Shown here one piece after another: positions 33,606 through 44,558 of a DNA stretch of 49,932 bases. The notes under the pieces are model-generated. The model did not search any database, was not told where the DNA came from, and saw only the letters and a program-made list of their open reading frames with translations. A program made the translations under genes and the position numbers. The stretch is from Tubiluchus corallicola (Eukaryota; Priapulida; Priapulimorpha; Priapulimorphida; Tubiluchidae): positions 5,001-54,932 of the forward strand of contig JAQGDQ010001213.1 in NCBI GenBank assembly GCA_030141605.1. The letters run 5' to 3'. The first letter of the stretch is position 1, and each line of letters opens with the position of its first letter.

Positions 33606-34450
33606 CGATCATCATCAATCGCTGGAACTGTGAAAAGACTTCAGAGTAGCTCAACATGTCACGAAAATGGACTTTACATCATATGACGTCAGAAACTAAC
33701 ACTACAGTTCATGATCATGGTTATCGCGGTACTGCCTTTTGTTTGTCGGCCACGCGAATGTAGCAAAAAGGCACTGTTGCCAATCTTAGTAGATTCACTG
33801 AGCCGCGCGTAGCTTTGAAAGTTTGACGAGATTTGAGTATCCGAGATAATTATTATTTAATCTAAGCTTTGCTTTAAAATAAGCTATTGTAGCTTTCAAT
33901 ATTTTAGAGCATTCTTTATTCTGAACTAATGTTTATACAATCGTCCGGTTTTCCTTTAACCTTCCTAAGAGAAACAATTGGACAATGCTCGTTAAAAGAT
34001 GTGATTCTGGCAAAGGATAATTAAGCCTGACGTTACTGAAATTAAAATAATTGAAACACAATAAAATACACATGCTTTACAATAACTTGTAGAAAATGGG
34101 CATGATGTTAAGTTGAAATTGTATGTATTTCCACTGATTACAGAATCCACTAAATTTTCCAGTTGCGTGTGCAGTGAACTGCCAGTGGCAGACATAGGGG
34201 GTGGGCCCAAGCTGCCTGGGCCCTCCCTTGCACAGTAACAGTTACAACACATAAAATTTATATTTTCTCTGAATTATAAACATTAGAACAATTTGCTAGA
34301 TCCTAATGGTGCCTTATATCTGTAAAAATTAAGAAAACCGATGAAGGAAAGTTATGTACATCATGTATGCTGTATAGTTTATATCGATATATTGGTATGT
34401 GTTTTTAAGTCGAAGGTGATGTGACACGTTTGCGTTAGTGTTACTGCTTA
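33606..34450. other. Intergenic, with a roughly 46-bp direct repeat
   Basis: TGTCACGAAAATGG followed by CATATGACGTCAGAAACTAA occurs at about 33,657-33,703 and again at 34,459-34,505. Both copies contain a perfect CRE (33,684-33,691 and 34,487-34,494). No gene supported. Confidence 0.5.
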
Positions 34451-34523
34451 AACGCGTGATGTCACGAAAATGGGCGCTACGTCATATGACGTCAGAAACT
34501 AACACTTTTTATAAACTAGTGAG

Positions 34524-34830
34524 CTTCCTTGAAGAAGTGACCTCTAGAAGGCAGAAAAGTGGTCTCAAATGCAGTAAAATGTATTGTTGTCTGGGTGGAC
34601 CTCGCCGGGGAGGGTACATTGTCCCCCCCAGATCCCTAACTGCTTTTCTATTGGGTTCTGAAACCTGTATCCGCCTCTTCCTTGAAGAAGCGACCTCTAG
34701 AAGGCAGAAAAGTGGTCTGAAATGCAGTAAATGTATTGTTGTCCAGGTGGACCTCGCCGGGGAGGTTACATGTCCCCCCAGACCCCCTAACTGCTTTTCT
34801 ATTGGGTTCTGAAACCTGCATCCGCCCCTG
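34524..34830. repeat. 152-bp tandem duplication
   Basis: Two adjacent copies of a unit beginning CTTCCTTGAAGAAG-GACCTC and ending TTCTGAAACCTG-ATCCGCC. Copies differ by a few substitutions and small indels. Confidence 0.9.
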
Positions 34831-35132
34831 AGTGCCATATTTTTCTCTTTTTTCTCTGTAATGTTTACGAATATTGATGATTAAAAAAGAAAGCTTCGTT
34901 TAGTTAACAAAGTCATTTTATTTCTTAGACATTGAAGAAAATTTCTGATCAAACCGATTCTGTTAGCTACGATAACTCGTTTTATCAACGGAATATTTAC
35001 TGTCGCGGATGAATGCATTTACGCGGATGGATATAACAATGATTTAAACGCACTGTAACTTACTTTGCAACAGTTAAAGATTTCCTCTGTTGCCAAATCT
35101 GTATATGTGGTACAAAAGAAACAGTGTGTTCA
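34831..35132. other. Probable 3' flank of the neuropeptide gene
   Basis: Sequence downstream of the neuropeptide stop codon on the minus strand. No clear AATAAA close to the stop, so the transcript end is unknown. Confidence 0.3.
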
Positions 35133-36254
35133 TCACTTGGTATATCTCACCCGCGTTTGATAGCTACTCGGCCAAAATCCACCTCTAGCTAAAGAAGCCA
35201 ATGTCCTTTTTTCCTGCAAATAGTCCGGCGTGAAATATGGCGGACTACTGTAACCACCAGAGTGTAATCTAGGAATCGTGCCGTATCGTGCCACCGACGC
35301 TATGTTGCGCTTGCGCCGTACGTGTGGTTCTTCTTCTTCTTCTTCGACTTGGGCTGCTTCGCCGTCCACGTTCCTTTTTCCGGTTCCCGAACTCCTCCAC
35401 ACAGCGGGCATGTGGCCGGACCGGGCAAGCGATCCGAGGTGTTTCTTCTCGTATTTCAAATTTGCCAGCCAGCCGTGTCGGGCCAGTGAGGCTAAATTCC
35501 GTTTGCCCTCGGGTTCCCCGAACTCGGACAGCCACCCGTGTCGGGCCAAGGAAGCCAGATTTCTTTTGTCGTCTCCTTCAAACTTTGACAACCAGCCATT
35601 TCTTGCCAGGGAGGCCAAGTTTCTCTTCTCGTCCTCCGTAAAGCGTGACAGCCAACCGTTCCGGGCCAGAGAGGCCAAATTCCGTTTGTCGTCGTCCTTA
35701 AGCCCGGACAGCCAGCCATTCCGGGCCAGAGAGGCCAAATTCCGTTTGTCGTCGTCCTTAAGCCCAGACAGCCAGCCATTCCGGGCCAGAGAGGCCAAAT
35801 TTCGTTTGTCGTCGTCGGAGTAGCGGGACAACCATCCGTGTCGAGCCAATGAAGCCAAGTTTCGCTTATCCTGGTCATAGAGTCGAGACAACCAACCATT
35901 TCTGGCCAGCGATCCGATGTTCCTTTTTTCTCTGTCGTCGTCATCCAAAGAAGCCGAGCGCCAGAAGGAAGGCATGTACCCGCTTCTCGCCAAGGATCCT
36001 AGATGGCGCTTGTCTGCCTCAATGTCGTCTTCGTCGTCGTCTCTCTTGCTCCAATACGGCGGCATCATGCCTCCTCTGGCGAGAGAAGCAAGGTTTCGCT
36101 TGTCGGCGACGTTGAATTCGTCTCCATCGATCTCGCGTCGTCCGTTTACTGACCACCATGGTGGCAAGCTGCCAGATTTGGCCAAAGCACCTAGGTGGCG
36201 TTTCTCTTGCTCATCTTCCACGCCAGCAGGATTAATTTCCTCACTGTTAATTAC
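35133..36254 (-). CDS. NPLP1-type multi-copy neuropeptide precursor, last coding exon
   Basis: Open minus-strand exon of 373 residues, from acceptor TTTTATTTCAG (AG at 36,256-36,255) to TGA at 35,135-35,133. The first residues are VINSEEINPAGVEDEQEKR. There is no start methionine or signal peptide, so at least one 5' exon lies upstream (above 36,256). The product is a chain of peptides cut at KR sites. Examples: HLGALAKSGSLPPWW, NLASLARGGMMPPYW, HLGSLARSGYMPSFW, NIGSLARNGWLSRLYDQD, six or so NLASLAR[NH]GWLS copies with acidic DDD/EDE ends, HLGSLARSGHMPAVW, NIASVARYGTIPRL and TLASLARGGFWPSSY. The x-[LI]-[AG]-[SA]-[LV]-A-[RK] core is that of arthropod NPLP1 peptides such as those in the MTYamide/IPNamide precursor. 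Most copies lack Gly before KR, so they would be free acids; two end in G-KR and could be amidated. An acidic spacer (AQVEEEEEEPHVRRKR) follows copy 13. Secreted peptide; receptor not deducible. Family assignment strong, orthology probable. Confidence 0.88.
   Translation of the reverse strand, partial: VINSEEINPAGVEDEQEKRHLGALAKSGSLPPWWSVNGRREIDGDEFNVADKRNLASLARGGMMPPYWSKRDDDEDDIEADKRHLGSLARSGYMPSFWRSASLDDDDREKRNIGSLARNGWLSRLYDQDKRNLASLARHGWLSRYSDDDKRNLASLARNGWLSGLKDDDKRNLASLARNGWLSGLKDDDKRNLASLARNGWLSRFTEDEKRNLASLARNGWLSKFEGDDKRNLASLARHGWLSEFGEPEGKRNLASLARHGWLANLKYEKKHLGSLARSGHMPAVWRSSGTGKRNVDGEAAQVEEEEEEPHVRRKRNIASVARYGTIPRLHSGGYSSPPYFTPDYLQEKRTLASLARGGFWPSSYQTRVRYTK
35671..35790. repeat. 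Near-identical 60-bp tandem duplication within the neuropeptide exon
   Basis: Two adjacent 60-bp units (35,671-35,730 and 35,731-35,790) appear to differ by one base and encode the same peptide, NLASLARNGWLSGLKDDDKR. Neighbouring units are more diverged, so this is the most recent peptide duplication. Confidence 0.85.
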
Positions 36255-36525
36255 CTGAAATAAAAGAACTATACATTAATGCACGTACATGCATTATTAC
36301 AACACCATATTACAGCAATAGTTCCTTTTCACAAATTACAAAATTTATCAGAAAAACACTCAAATTCTGCACAATAGCATGAAGATGTCACTGCTTATAC
36401 TAATAGTGTGCTACGTTTCCATTTCTGTGCTAAAATAACGAGGCCTTTGTTACACGCTTACTAATTATAGCTGTAGTGTTATCACTACTAATTATATTAT
36501 TACTAATTATCATCACTATCAACAT
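36255..36525 (-). other. Start of the intron upstream of the neuropeptide exon
   Basis: Non-coding by splice-site inference. I could not find the upstream signal-peptide exon in the window. Confidence 0.4.
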
Positions 36526-36529
36526 CGTC

Positions 36530-36774
36530 CTCATGTCATCATCATCATCATCATCATCATCGTCATCCATCATGATCATCGTCATCATCATCATCATCAG
36601 TATCGCCATCATCATCAGCATCATCACTATCAACATCGTCCTCATCGTCATCATGTCATCATCATCATCATCATCATCGTCATCCATCATGATCATCGTC
36701 ATCATCATCATCATCATCACCATCACCATCACCATCACCCACCACCACCACCACCACCACCACCACCACCATCA

Positions 36775-36805
<31 letters not shown>

Positions 36806-37041
36806 CAACAACAACAACATCGTCATCGTCGTCATCACCATCACCATCATCATCATCATCACCATCATCATCATTATCATCATCATCATCAACAACAACA
36901 TCGTCATCATCGTCATCATGGTCATCATATGATCATCATCGTCAACATCACCATCACCATCATCATCGTCATCATCATCATTATCAACAACAACATCATC
37001 ATCGTCGTCATCACCATCACCACCACCATCACCACCATCAC

Positions 37042-37073
<32 letters not shown>

Positions 37074-37190
37074 ACAACAACAACAACAATAACATTGTCA
37101 TCATCGTCATCGTCGTCATCATGGTCATCATATGATCATCACCATCATCATCACCATCACCACAACTACCACCATCCTCATCGTTTTTAA
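36530..37190. repeat. ATC/CAC/CAA trinucleotide microsatellite
   Basis: About 660 bases of TCA/TCG with CAC (about 36,738-36,770) and CAA blocks. It lies in the presumed intron of the neuropeptide gene. Long His/Ile/Ser frames are artefacts. Confidence 0.95.
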
Positions 37191-37540
37191 CCTTTGCAAC
37201 CTTGATAGCAGCCAGTGCAATTACCAATGGCCGAGGCGACTATTAGATGGGGCTGCCAGCACACGCCTAATTATTTTTTGCTTAGTTACGCTTAATTACA
37301 CGAGCGTGTTTTTGTGAATTTAGCTAGCTGTGTCGCAGTGGCAGGCGAAGCCACGTTTGACATGCAGCAACGCGAATAGAAGAAAGTGCTTCACTGAAGC
37401 GTTAATTACTGCAACTGTGTGAAAATTCGATTGCTGAATTGCATCTGCATATTCGTCTCTTTTGACACAGTTACCATCACAGTATTACCAGGGATGAAGT
37501 TTGAGAATATAGGTGGAGTATAAGAGCTTTTATCACACGT
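37191..37540. other. Intergenic or intronic, no gene seen
   Basis: Short unique stretch between the ATC microsatellite and the 33-bp array. Nothing supported. Confidence 0.35.
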
Positions 37541-38815
37541 CATGCAAGATAAGAAACCTCTTTTTAATACTATACCATGCATGCAATGGACCTCTTTTAA
37601 TGCTGTGTCATGCAGGTTATGAACCTCTTTTAATACTGTGTCATGCAGGTTATGGACCTCTTTTTAATACTGTGTCATGCAGGTTATGGACCTCTTTTAA
37701 TGCTGTGTCATGCAGGTTATGAACCTCTTTTAATACTGTGTCATACAGGTTACGGACCTCTTTTAATACTGTGTCTGCAGGTTATGGACCTCTTTTAATG
37801 CTGTGTCATGCAGGTTATGAACCTCTTTTAATACTGTGTCATGCAGGTTATGGACCTCTTTTAATGCTGTGTCATGCAGGTTATGGACCTCTTTTAATGC
37901 TGTCATGCAAGTTGTGGACCTCTTTTAATGCTGTGTCATGCAGGTTATGGAGCTCTTTTAATACTGTGTTATGCAGGTTATGGACCTCTTTTAATACTGT
38001 GTCATGCAGGTTTCCTGACCTCTTTTAATGCTGTGTCATGCAGGTTATGGACCTCTTTTAATGCTGTGTCATGCAGGTTATGGACCTCTTTTAATACTGT
38101 GTCATGCAGGTTATGGACCTCTTTTAATACTGTGTCATGCAGGTTATGGACCTCTTTTAATACTGTGTCATGCAGGTTATGGACCTCTTTTAATGCTGTG
38201 TCATGCAGGTTATGGACCTCTTTTAATACTGTGTCATGCAGGTTATGGACCTCTTTTAATACTTTGTCATGCAGGTTATGGACCTCTTTTAATGCTGTGT
38301 CATGCAGGTTATGGACCTCTTTTAATACTGTGTCATGCAGGTTATGGACCTCTTTTAATGCTGTGTCATGCAGGTTATGGACCTCCCTTTAATACTGTGT
38401 CATGTAGGTTATGGACCTCTTTTAATACTGTGTCATGCAGATTATGGACCTCTTTTAATGCTATGTCGTGTAAAATAAGGACCTCTTTTATTACTATGTC
38501 ATGCAGGTTATGGACCTCTTTTAATGCTGTGTCATGCAGGTTATGGACCTCCCTTTAATACTGTGTCATGTAGGTTATGGACCTCTTTTAATACTGTGTC
38601 ATGCAGATTATGGACCTCTTTTAATGCTATGTCGTGTAAAATAAGGACCTCTTTTATTACTATGTCACGCAGATTATGGACCTCTTTTAATACTATGTCA
38701 CACAGGATAAGGACCTCTTTTAGTACTATAATTTTTTATCATTCACGATAAGGACCTCTTTTAATATAATATCATTCAGGATAAGACCTCTTTTAAAATA
38801 CTACGTCATAGTGTA
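37541..38815. repeat. 33-bp minisatellite, about 38 copies
   Basis: Unit phrases GGTTATGGACCTCTTTTAAT and ACTGTGTCATGCA. Two main variants (ATACTG and ATGCTG) alternate. A block of about 170 bases with CTCCCTTTAATACTG and AATAAGGACCTC variants occurs twice in succession near 38,380-38,690, showing block-wise growth. Because 33 is a multiple of three, frames stay open as GYGPLLILCHA or CRLWTSFNTVS repeats. These change frame at indels and lack any start context, so I regard them as non-coding. Confidence 0.96.
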
Positions 38816-38970
38816 GGATAAGGAGGGCGTAGGTGGGATAACTGTATAACTCTGTCACTCCTCACTGACCCCAGATTCCAATGTATATTGCGCCTTTCAT
38901 GAAACTAACGGGCAATTAGCTCGTGTGGTAATTGTTAATCCCCTCAACTTGGCTTCCCTAATGAAGCTGC
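38816..38970. other. Unique spacer
   Basis: No structure seen. Confidence 0.3.
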
Positions 38971-38971
38971 A

Positions 38972-39795
38972 AGCGAACTACACACCAAGGTACCATTTCT
39001 GAGCCTTTTACTGTAATGATAAACGTAAAACACAAGCAGGCGTTTAGTAGGTGGTGATATGGTAACCGTCAGCACAGCAAATCAATGCATAGTGAGATTT
39101 ACCAGAAACTCCGATAAAAAACTACACACCAAGGTGCCATTTCTGAGCCTTTCACTGTAATGATAAACGGAAAACACAAGCAGGCGTCTAGTAGGTGGTT
39201 AAATTGTAACCGTCAGCACTGCAAATCAATGCATAGTGAGGTTTACCAGAAAGTACGATAAAAAACTACACACCAAGGTACCATTTCTGAGTCTTTTACT
39301 GTAATGATAAACGGAAAACACAAGCAGGTGTTTAGTAGGTGGTGATATGGTAACCGTCAGCACAGCAAATCAATGCATAATGAGGTTTACCAGAAACTCC
39401 GATATCTGAATGGCGAATGACGTTGATTACTGACCAGTGATTGCATATGTGAGTTTATTTTTTACGGCATCATAGCGCTCGATTCGGATTTTTTGCCAAA
39501 TACTTAACAAGCGGAAGTTATGCAAATCAATGCCTAATGAGGTTTACCAGAAACTCCGATAACTGAATGCCATTGGCACTTATTACTGATCAGCGATTGC
39601 GAATATGAGTTTTTTAATGCTAATATAGACAAACGAATGAATGATATTACGGCAGCATAGCGCTCGATTCGGATTTTTTTTAAATACTTGACAGGCGGAA
39701 ATTATGCAAATCAATGCATGATGGAGTTTACCAGAAACTCCGATAACTGAATGGTGAATGGCGATGATTACGCTGACCAGTGATTGCACGAAATT
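38972..39795. repeat. Complex satellite: about 144-bp unit x3, then a related longer unit
   Basis: ACTACACACCAAGGTACCAT starts three units (about 38,978, 39,121 and 39,264), each ending GTTTACCAGAAACTCCGATA. The shared end GCAAATCAATGCATAATGAG plus TTACCAGAAACTCCGATA then recurs with a different middle (CATAGCGCTCGATTCGGATT) at about 39,385, 39,520 and 39,708. The array thus mixes two nested repeat types. Confidence 0.88.
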
Positions 39796-39954
39796 ACACA
39801 GCAAAAGACAAGACAATTTATTACGCATAGTTAATTACCTAAACTTTAGCTAATTAGTCATAGTCTTCATTTCAAGATTTTTTGCTAATGTTGGAATGAA
39901 TCTGCCCCTTTTTCTAACAGCAAACGTTGCCAAACGAAAAGAATAAGCCTTTTC

Positions 39955-40290
39955 ATAGTTCATGATGATCGTGAAAAGGTCAAAGGTTAAGTGAACCAGA
40001 CAACACATTTGTGTACACTTGACAATGCCTGGCAAAACAAGCTGTTCGAATAGCTACAGTTTTAACAGCTAGCTAGAACCTTACCTAATTCATTTATTCT
40101 TGTTCATAAACAAGATCCTGCTAGGAAATCACCCTACGACTAATGCATAATTAAGTAAAGTCCACGTAAAACAACTGAAGATATTGAACTGATGCGGCAG
40201 ACGGTTTTGCTTTATACACATGTAATGTGACGGCTGTAGTTAGGACGCGTTGCTGTGACACACTTAACATTTGACCTTCAGGAACTGCGT
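39955..40290 (-). mobile_element. MITE family A, copy 4
   Basis: Reverse-oriented. The right end on the plus strand, GTGTGTCACAGCAACG-complement followed by AACATTTGACCTT, and the left end, AAAAGGTCAAAGGTTAAGTG, are inverted relatives, giving terminal repeats of about 20 bases. Confidence 0.8.
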
Positions 40291-40720
40291 GTGTAAACAA
40301 CGAAAAAGTGAAAAGGCTTATTTGAAAAGGTTGAAACTGATACTGGATTCGAACCATAGACTTTCTGAATTCGAGTCAAACGAGATGACCACTAATCGAA
40401 AGGTAGCTGGTGCAAATCAGAGGAATTCAGGATTTTTTTCGTATTTGCTTCTCTTCAAGTTAAATCATTATGCGTTTCTTTCAAAACTAACCACAAATAA
40501 ACTATAATCTATCAGAAAACGCAATTAATATTAAAGCAAATGTGAGTTTATTATGTCATTAAAATCAATACACGCGATGTTACATAGAATAAAACAAATT
40601 ATTGTTGCATAAAAATAAAGTTGACTAAACTGACTTTTCACACTAAGATGTCCCATATAGCCCAACGCGTATTTTTTTCTGATTGCAAATCCGAAATAGA
40701 TACTTTTCAAGAATGAAAAT
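40290..40720. other. Intergenic, no gene supported
   Basis: Short frames only, none with recognisable features. Confidence 0.4.
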
Positions 40721-40724
40721 ACAG

Positions 40725-41035
40725 GAAAGAAAATGTCAAACCAGAATCTGTATAATAAAGTGGGAGAGGCAGAGGAAAGGACAATTAAAATCAAGAGAAG
40801 ATTAAGATGGATAGGACATGTTATACGACAATCCAGAGTGACAGTCCATTAAAATTAACTTTCAAAGAAGAAGTTGCAGAAAGAAAAGAAACCACAAGGA
40901 GGACAGCTGCTGACTAACATCAATTTCATCCAAAAAGATCTTATCAACAGACCATTAGATTTAAAAAATACAGAGACATGGAAGGTTGCAGATGACAGGA
41001 CGATAATTGACATGAACTAAAGTGATTACAAGAGT
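40725..41035 (+). pseudogene. RTE-like non-LTR retrotransposon, 3' remnant
   Basis: IKIKRRLRWIGHVIRQSR (about 40,783-40,836) matches the same LINE motif seen at 12,368-12,848. After a stop or frameshift the C-terminal part continues as KKPQGGQLLTNINFIQKDL and TWKVADDRTIIDMN, ending at a TAA near 41,020. Degenerate, with no intact frame. Confidence 0.75.
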
Positions 41036-41042
41036 CATTGAC

Positions 41043-41540
41043 AATTCAATTCAATTCAATAGTTTTTTTATTCGGCTGATTTGCAACACAAAACATTAAA
41101 CTATTTACATAATGATAATAACAATAACAATAATAATAACAGAAACGATTTGGAAATTCTACAAATCAGTCTCGAGGAGAGTAGGAGCGTGAGCTTTCAA
41201 GACTCACCACTAGGCGGCACAAGAGTAGGAGCGTTAGCTTTCAAGACTCACCACGAGATGGCGCAAATACACACATGGTGCAGGCAGAGAAATACGTACA
41301 AAATAGATCAAAGTTAAAACAATATTCAGTTATAAAAACATTTAATGATAATAATACAGACAGGTGAGATTAGAGGTATTTAAAAACACCAATTAGCAAG
41401 TTACGTAATGAGCTAGTGACGAATCAAATATATGCTTTTTAAAACGTTGTAATTGAAGTTGTTTTGCCCAAGGAGGAATTTGGGCCCAAATGTCAAAGTG
41501 CCTGTGACTCCAAAAATCAAAATAAACACCAGGAACGGCA
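41043..41540 (-). pseudogene. Second LINE family 3' end with TTGAA tail
   Basis: On the minus strand, VYFDFWSHRHFDIWAQIPPW followed by AKQLQLQRFKKHIFDSSLAH ends in a stop near 41,395. It shows the W-x-x-[IL]-P...F-K-K pattern of reverse transcriptase C-termini, as at 26,686-27,000. About 340 bases of 3' UTR end in a tandem ATTCA tail (CAATTCAATTCAATTCAAT, plus strand 41,043-41,061). It abuts the LINE at 40,725 and is itself abutted by the one at 41,556. Confidence 0.65.
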
Positions 41541-41555
41541 AAAGAACAAATCATA

Positions 41556-41990
41556 CTAATGATCTGTTGAAGTTGTTATTATTCGGAAAAGGTGAATTTA
41601 ACTATGTTGCTAACTGTAAAATATTCCAATGCATACATGACCTTATATTACGTACTAAACGCTTCCAGTAGTTTCTATCTGATATGAAATGCATCAGTCT
41701 TAAATATTCGTACATTAATATTTTCTAACCGTCATTTTCTACTAATGTCTAATGTAATCTTGTAGTAAAACTTGTCAGCTTGTGTAGTTGTAGTCTATTC
41801 TTACTGTAAATGTTACTAATGTCTAATGTAATCTTGTAGTAAAACTTGTCAGCTTGTGTAGTTGTAGTCTATTCTTACTGTAAATGTTACTAATGTCTAA
41901 TGTAATCTTGTAGTAAAACTTGTCAGCTTGTGCAGGTTTAGTCCATTCTTACTGTAAATGCTTTTGTAAATAGTGTATAAAGTCTGTTGT
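41556..41990 (+). pseudogene. 5'-truncated copy of the 31,619 LINE, with 74-bp tail repeats
   Basis: Begins AATGATCTGTTGAAGTTGTT, homologous to 32,026 onward (NDLLKLLL...), and carries the same 3' UTR and three copies of the 74-bp unit. Frame and stop differ from the 31,619 copy. A short 5'-truncated insertion. Confidence 0.85.
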
Positions 41991-42334
41991 GGTGAGGATC
42001 CTAAATCATGTTGTTCAAACTGTCTGATCCAATCCTATAATAAATTATGTTTAAACTAAAGAACAAAGAGATTTTTATTTCGCCAGAGCGAAGAGCTTTG
42101 TTCTTTTATTGTTCTCAAGCACGGCGGTAAACTTAACGCCAGCTTTCACCAATCGAACCGCAGAATTAACGTAATTTACATGCAACCAATGTCACTACAA
42201 GTTTACTACATCAAAGGCGATATTTTATGCACGCCTGTAAGACTCTTTTAAACGTTGTTTCAGTCATGGGAAATCTTAAAACCGGCTTAAATGCCGCATA
42301 AAGCGACTAACGCGGCCAACATGAAACGTTTATG
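41991..42334. other. Unique spacer before the 111-bp satellite
   Basis: No gene seen. AATAAATTATG near 42,039 may be the end of the preceding LINE. Confidence 0.35.
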
Positions 42335-43625
42335 GAACAACGCGGGTGGGTTTATAAGAAGGTTATGATAGCACTTCAGTCCGGGATGAAATGGGGCAGG
42401 CGTAGCGCAATGGATAAAGCAGCAAAATCGTCCAATATGCTCAAGGAATAACGCGGGTGGGTTTATAAGAAGGTTATGAAAGCACTTCAGTCCGGGATGA
42501 AATGGGGCAGGCGTAGCGCAATGGATAAAGCAGCAAAATCGTCCAACATGCTCAAGGAATAACGCGTGTGGGTTTATAAGAAGGTTATGATAGCACTTCA
42601 GTCCGGGAGGCGTAGCGCAATGGATAAAGCAGCAAAATCGTCCAATATGCTCAAGGAATAACGCGGGTGGGTTTATAAGAAGGTTATGATAGCACTTCAG
42701 TCCGGGATGAAATGGGGCAGGCGTAGCGCAATGGATAAAACAGCAAAATCGTCCAACATGCTCAAGGAATAACGCGTGGGTTTATAAGAAGGTTATGATA
42801 CCACTTCAGTCCGGGAGGCGTAGCGCAATGGATAAAGCAGCAAAATCGTCCAATATGCTCAAGGAATAACGCATGGGTTTATAAGAAGGTTATGATACCA
42901 CTTCAGTCCGGGAGGCGTAGCGCAATGGATAAAGCAGCAAAATCGTCCAATATGCTCAAGGAATAACGCATGGGTTTATAAGAAGGTTATGATACCACTT
43001 CAGTCCGGGAGGCGTAGCGCAATGGATAAAGCAGCAAAATCGTCCAATATGCTCAAGGAATAACGCGGGTGGGTTTATAAGAAGGTTATGATAGCACTTC
43101 AGTCCGGGATGAAATGGGGCAGGCGTAGCGCAATGGATAAAGCAGCAAAGTCGTCCAATATGCTCAAGGAATAACGCGGGTGGGTTTATAAGAAGGTTAT
43201 GATAGCACTTCAGTCCGGGATGAAATGGGGCAGGCGTAGCGCAATGGATAAAGCAGCAAAATCGTCCAATATGCTCAAGGAATAACGAGGGCGGTTTTAC
43301 AAAAAGGTTAGGTTAACACTTTAGTCCGTGATGAAATGGGGCAGGCGTAGCGCAATGGATAAAGCAGCAAAATCGTCAAATATGCTCAAGGAATAACGCG
43401 TGTAGGTTTATAAGAAGGTTATGATAGCACTTCAGTCGGGGATGAAATGGGGCAGGAATAGTGCAATGGATAAAGCAGCAAAATCGTCCAGTATGCTCAA
43501 GGAACAACACGTGTGGGTTTATAAGAAGGTTATGATAGCACTTCAGTACGGGATGAAATGGGGCAGGCGTAGCGCAATTGATAAAGCAGCAAAATCGTCC
43601 AATATGCTCCAGGTATAACGGGGGG
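42335..43625. repeat. 111-bp satellite with tRNA-Arg-like D-arm, about 12 copies
   Basis: Unit phrases AACGCGGGTGGGTTTATAAG, AAGGTTATGATAGCACTTCA, GTCCGGGATGAAATGGGGCA, GGCGTAGCGCAATGGATAAA, GCAGCAAAATCGTCCAATAT, GCTCAAGGAAT. Four copies lack the GATGAAATGGGGC part (about 95 bp). TAGCGCAATGG fits the pol III A-box (for example 42,403-42,413), and GTAGCGCAATGGATAAAGC resembles the tRNA-Arg D-arm region. No B-box is visible. A 37-residue frame repeats (MIALQSGMKWGRNSAMDKAA) but TAA codons in most units close it. From about 43,127 the array is inside the left arm of the large inverted repeat. Confidence 0.93.
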
Positions 43626-43633
43626 GTTTAAAA

Positions 43634-43945
<312 letters not shown>

Positions 43946-44246
43946 GAATATCAGTATTATATTATCAACTTGGTCTACAGTACAAATTCTGTTTTTATTT
44001 CACATATGTTTGTTTTCCACCTAGCGTCTTGGCTAAAGGCCAACCTTATCAATATTCGTGCACATGCTTGAATTAATTTGCATATAATTATGCACGGCGG
44101 TAATTTCATTAGAACTCAAGTTTTGAACTCGTTTCGGCTTCCTTTTGTTTTGATTTCACGAGGGATTATGGCGATGAGTTGCTAACCGCTTACAAAGAAA
44201 GCTGAGCTCTTATACTGCAGTGAGCGTAGTTCATTCACCGCATATC

Positions 44247-44558
<312 letters not shown>

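Noticed and set aside
35278-35823. Plus-strand frame of 181 residues opposite the neuropeptide exon
   Set aside because: Antisense shadow of the 60-bp coding repeat; the minus strand has the KR-bounded peptides.
36221-36221. Start codon of the neuropeptide precursor at this position
   Set aside because: The codon is GTG within an open frame that continues back to a splice acceptor at 36,255-36,256; the true start is in an upstream exon.
37541-38815. CRISPR-like array
   Set aside because: Units are contiguous with no unique spacers, and the window is eukaryotic. It is a minisatellite.
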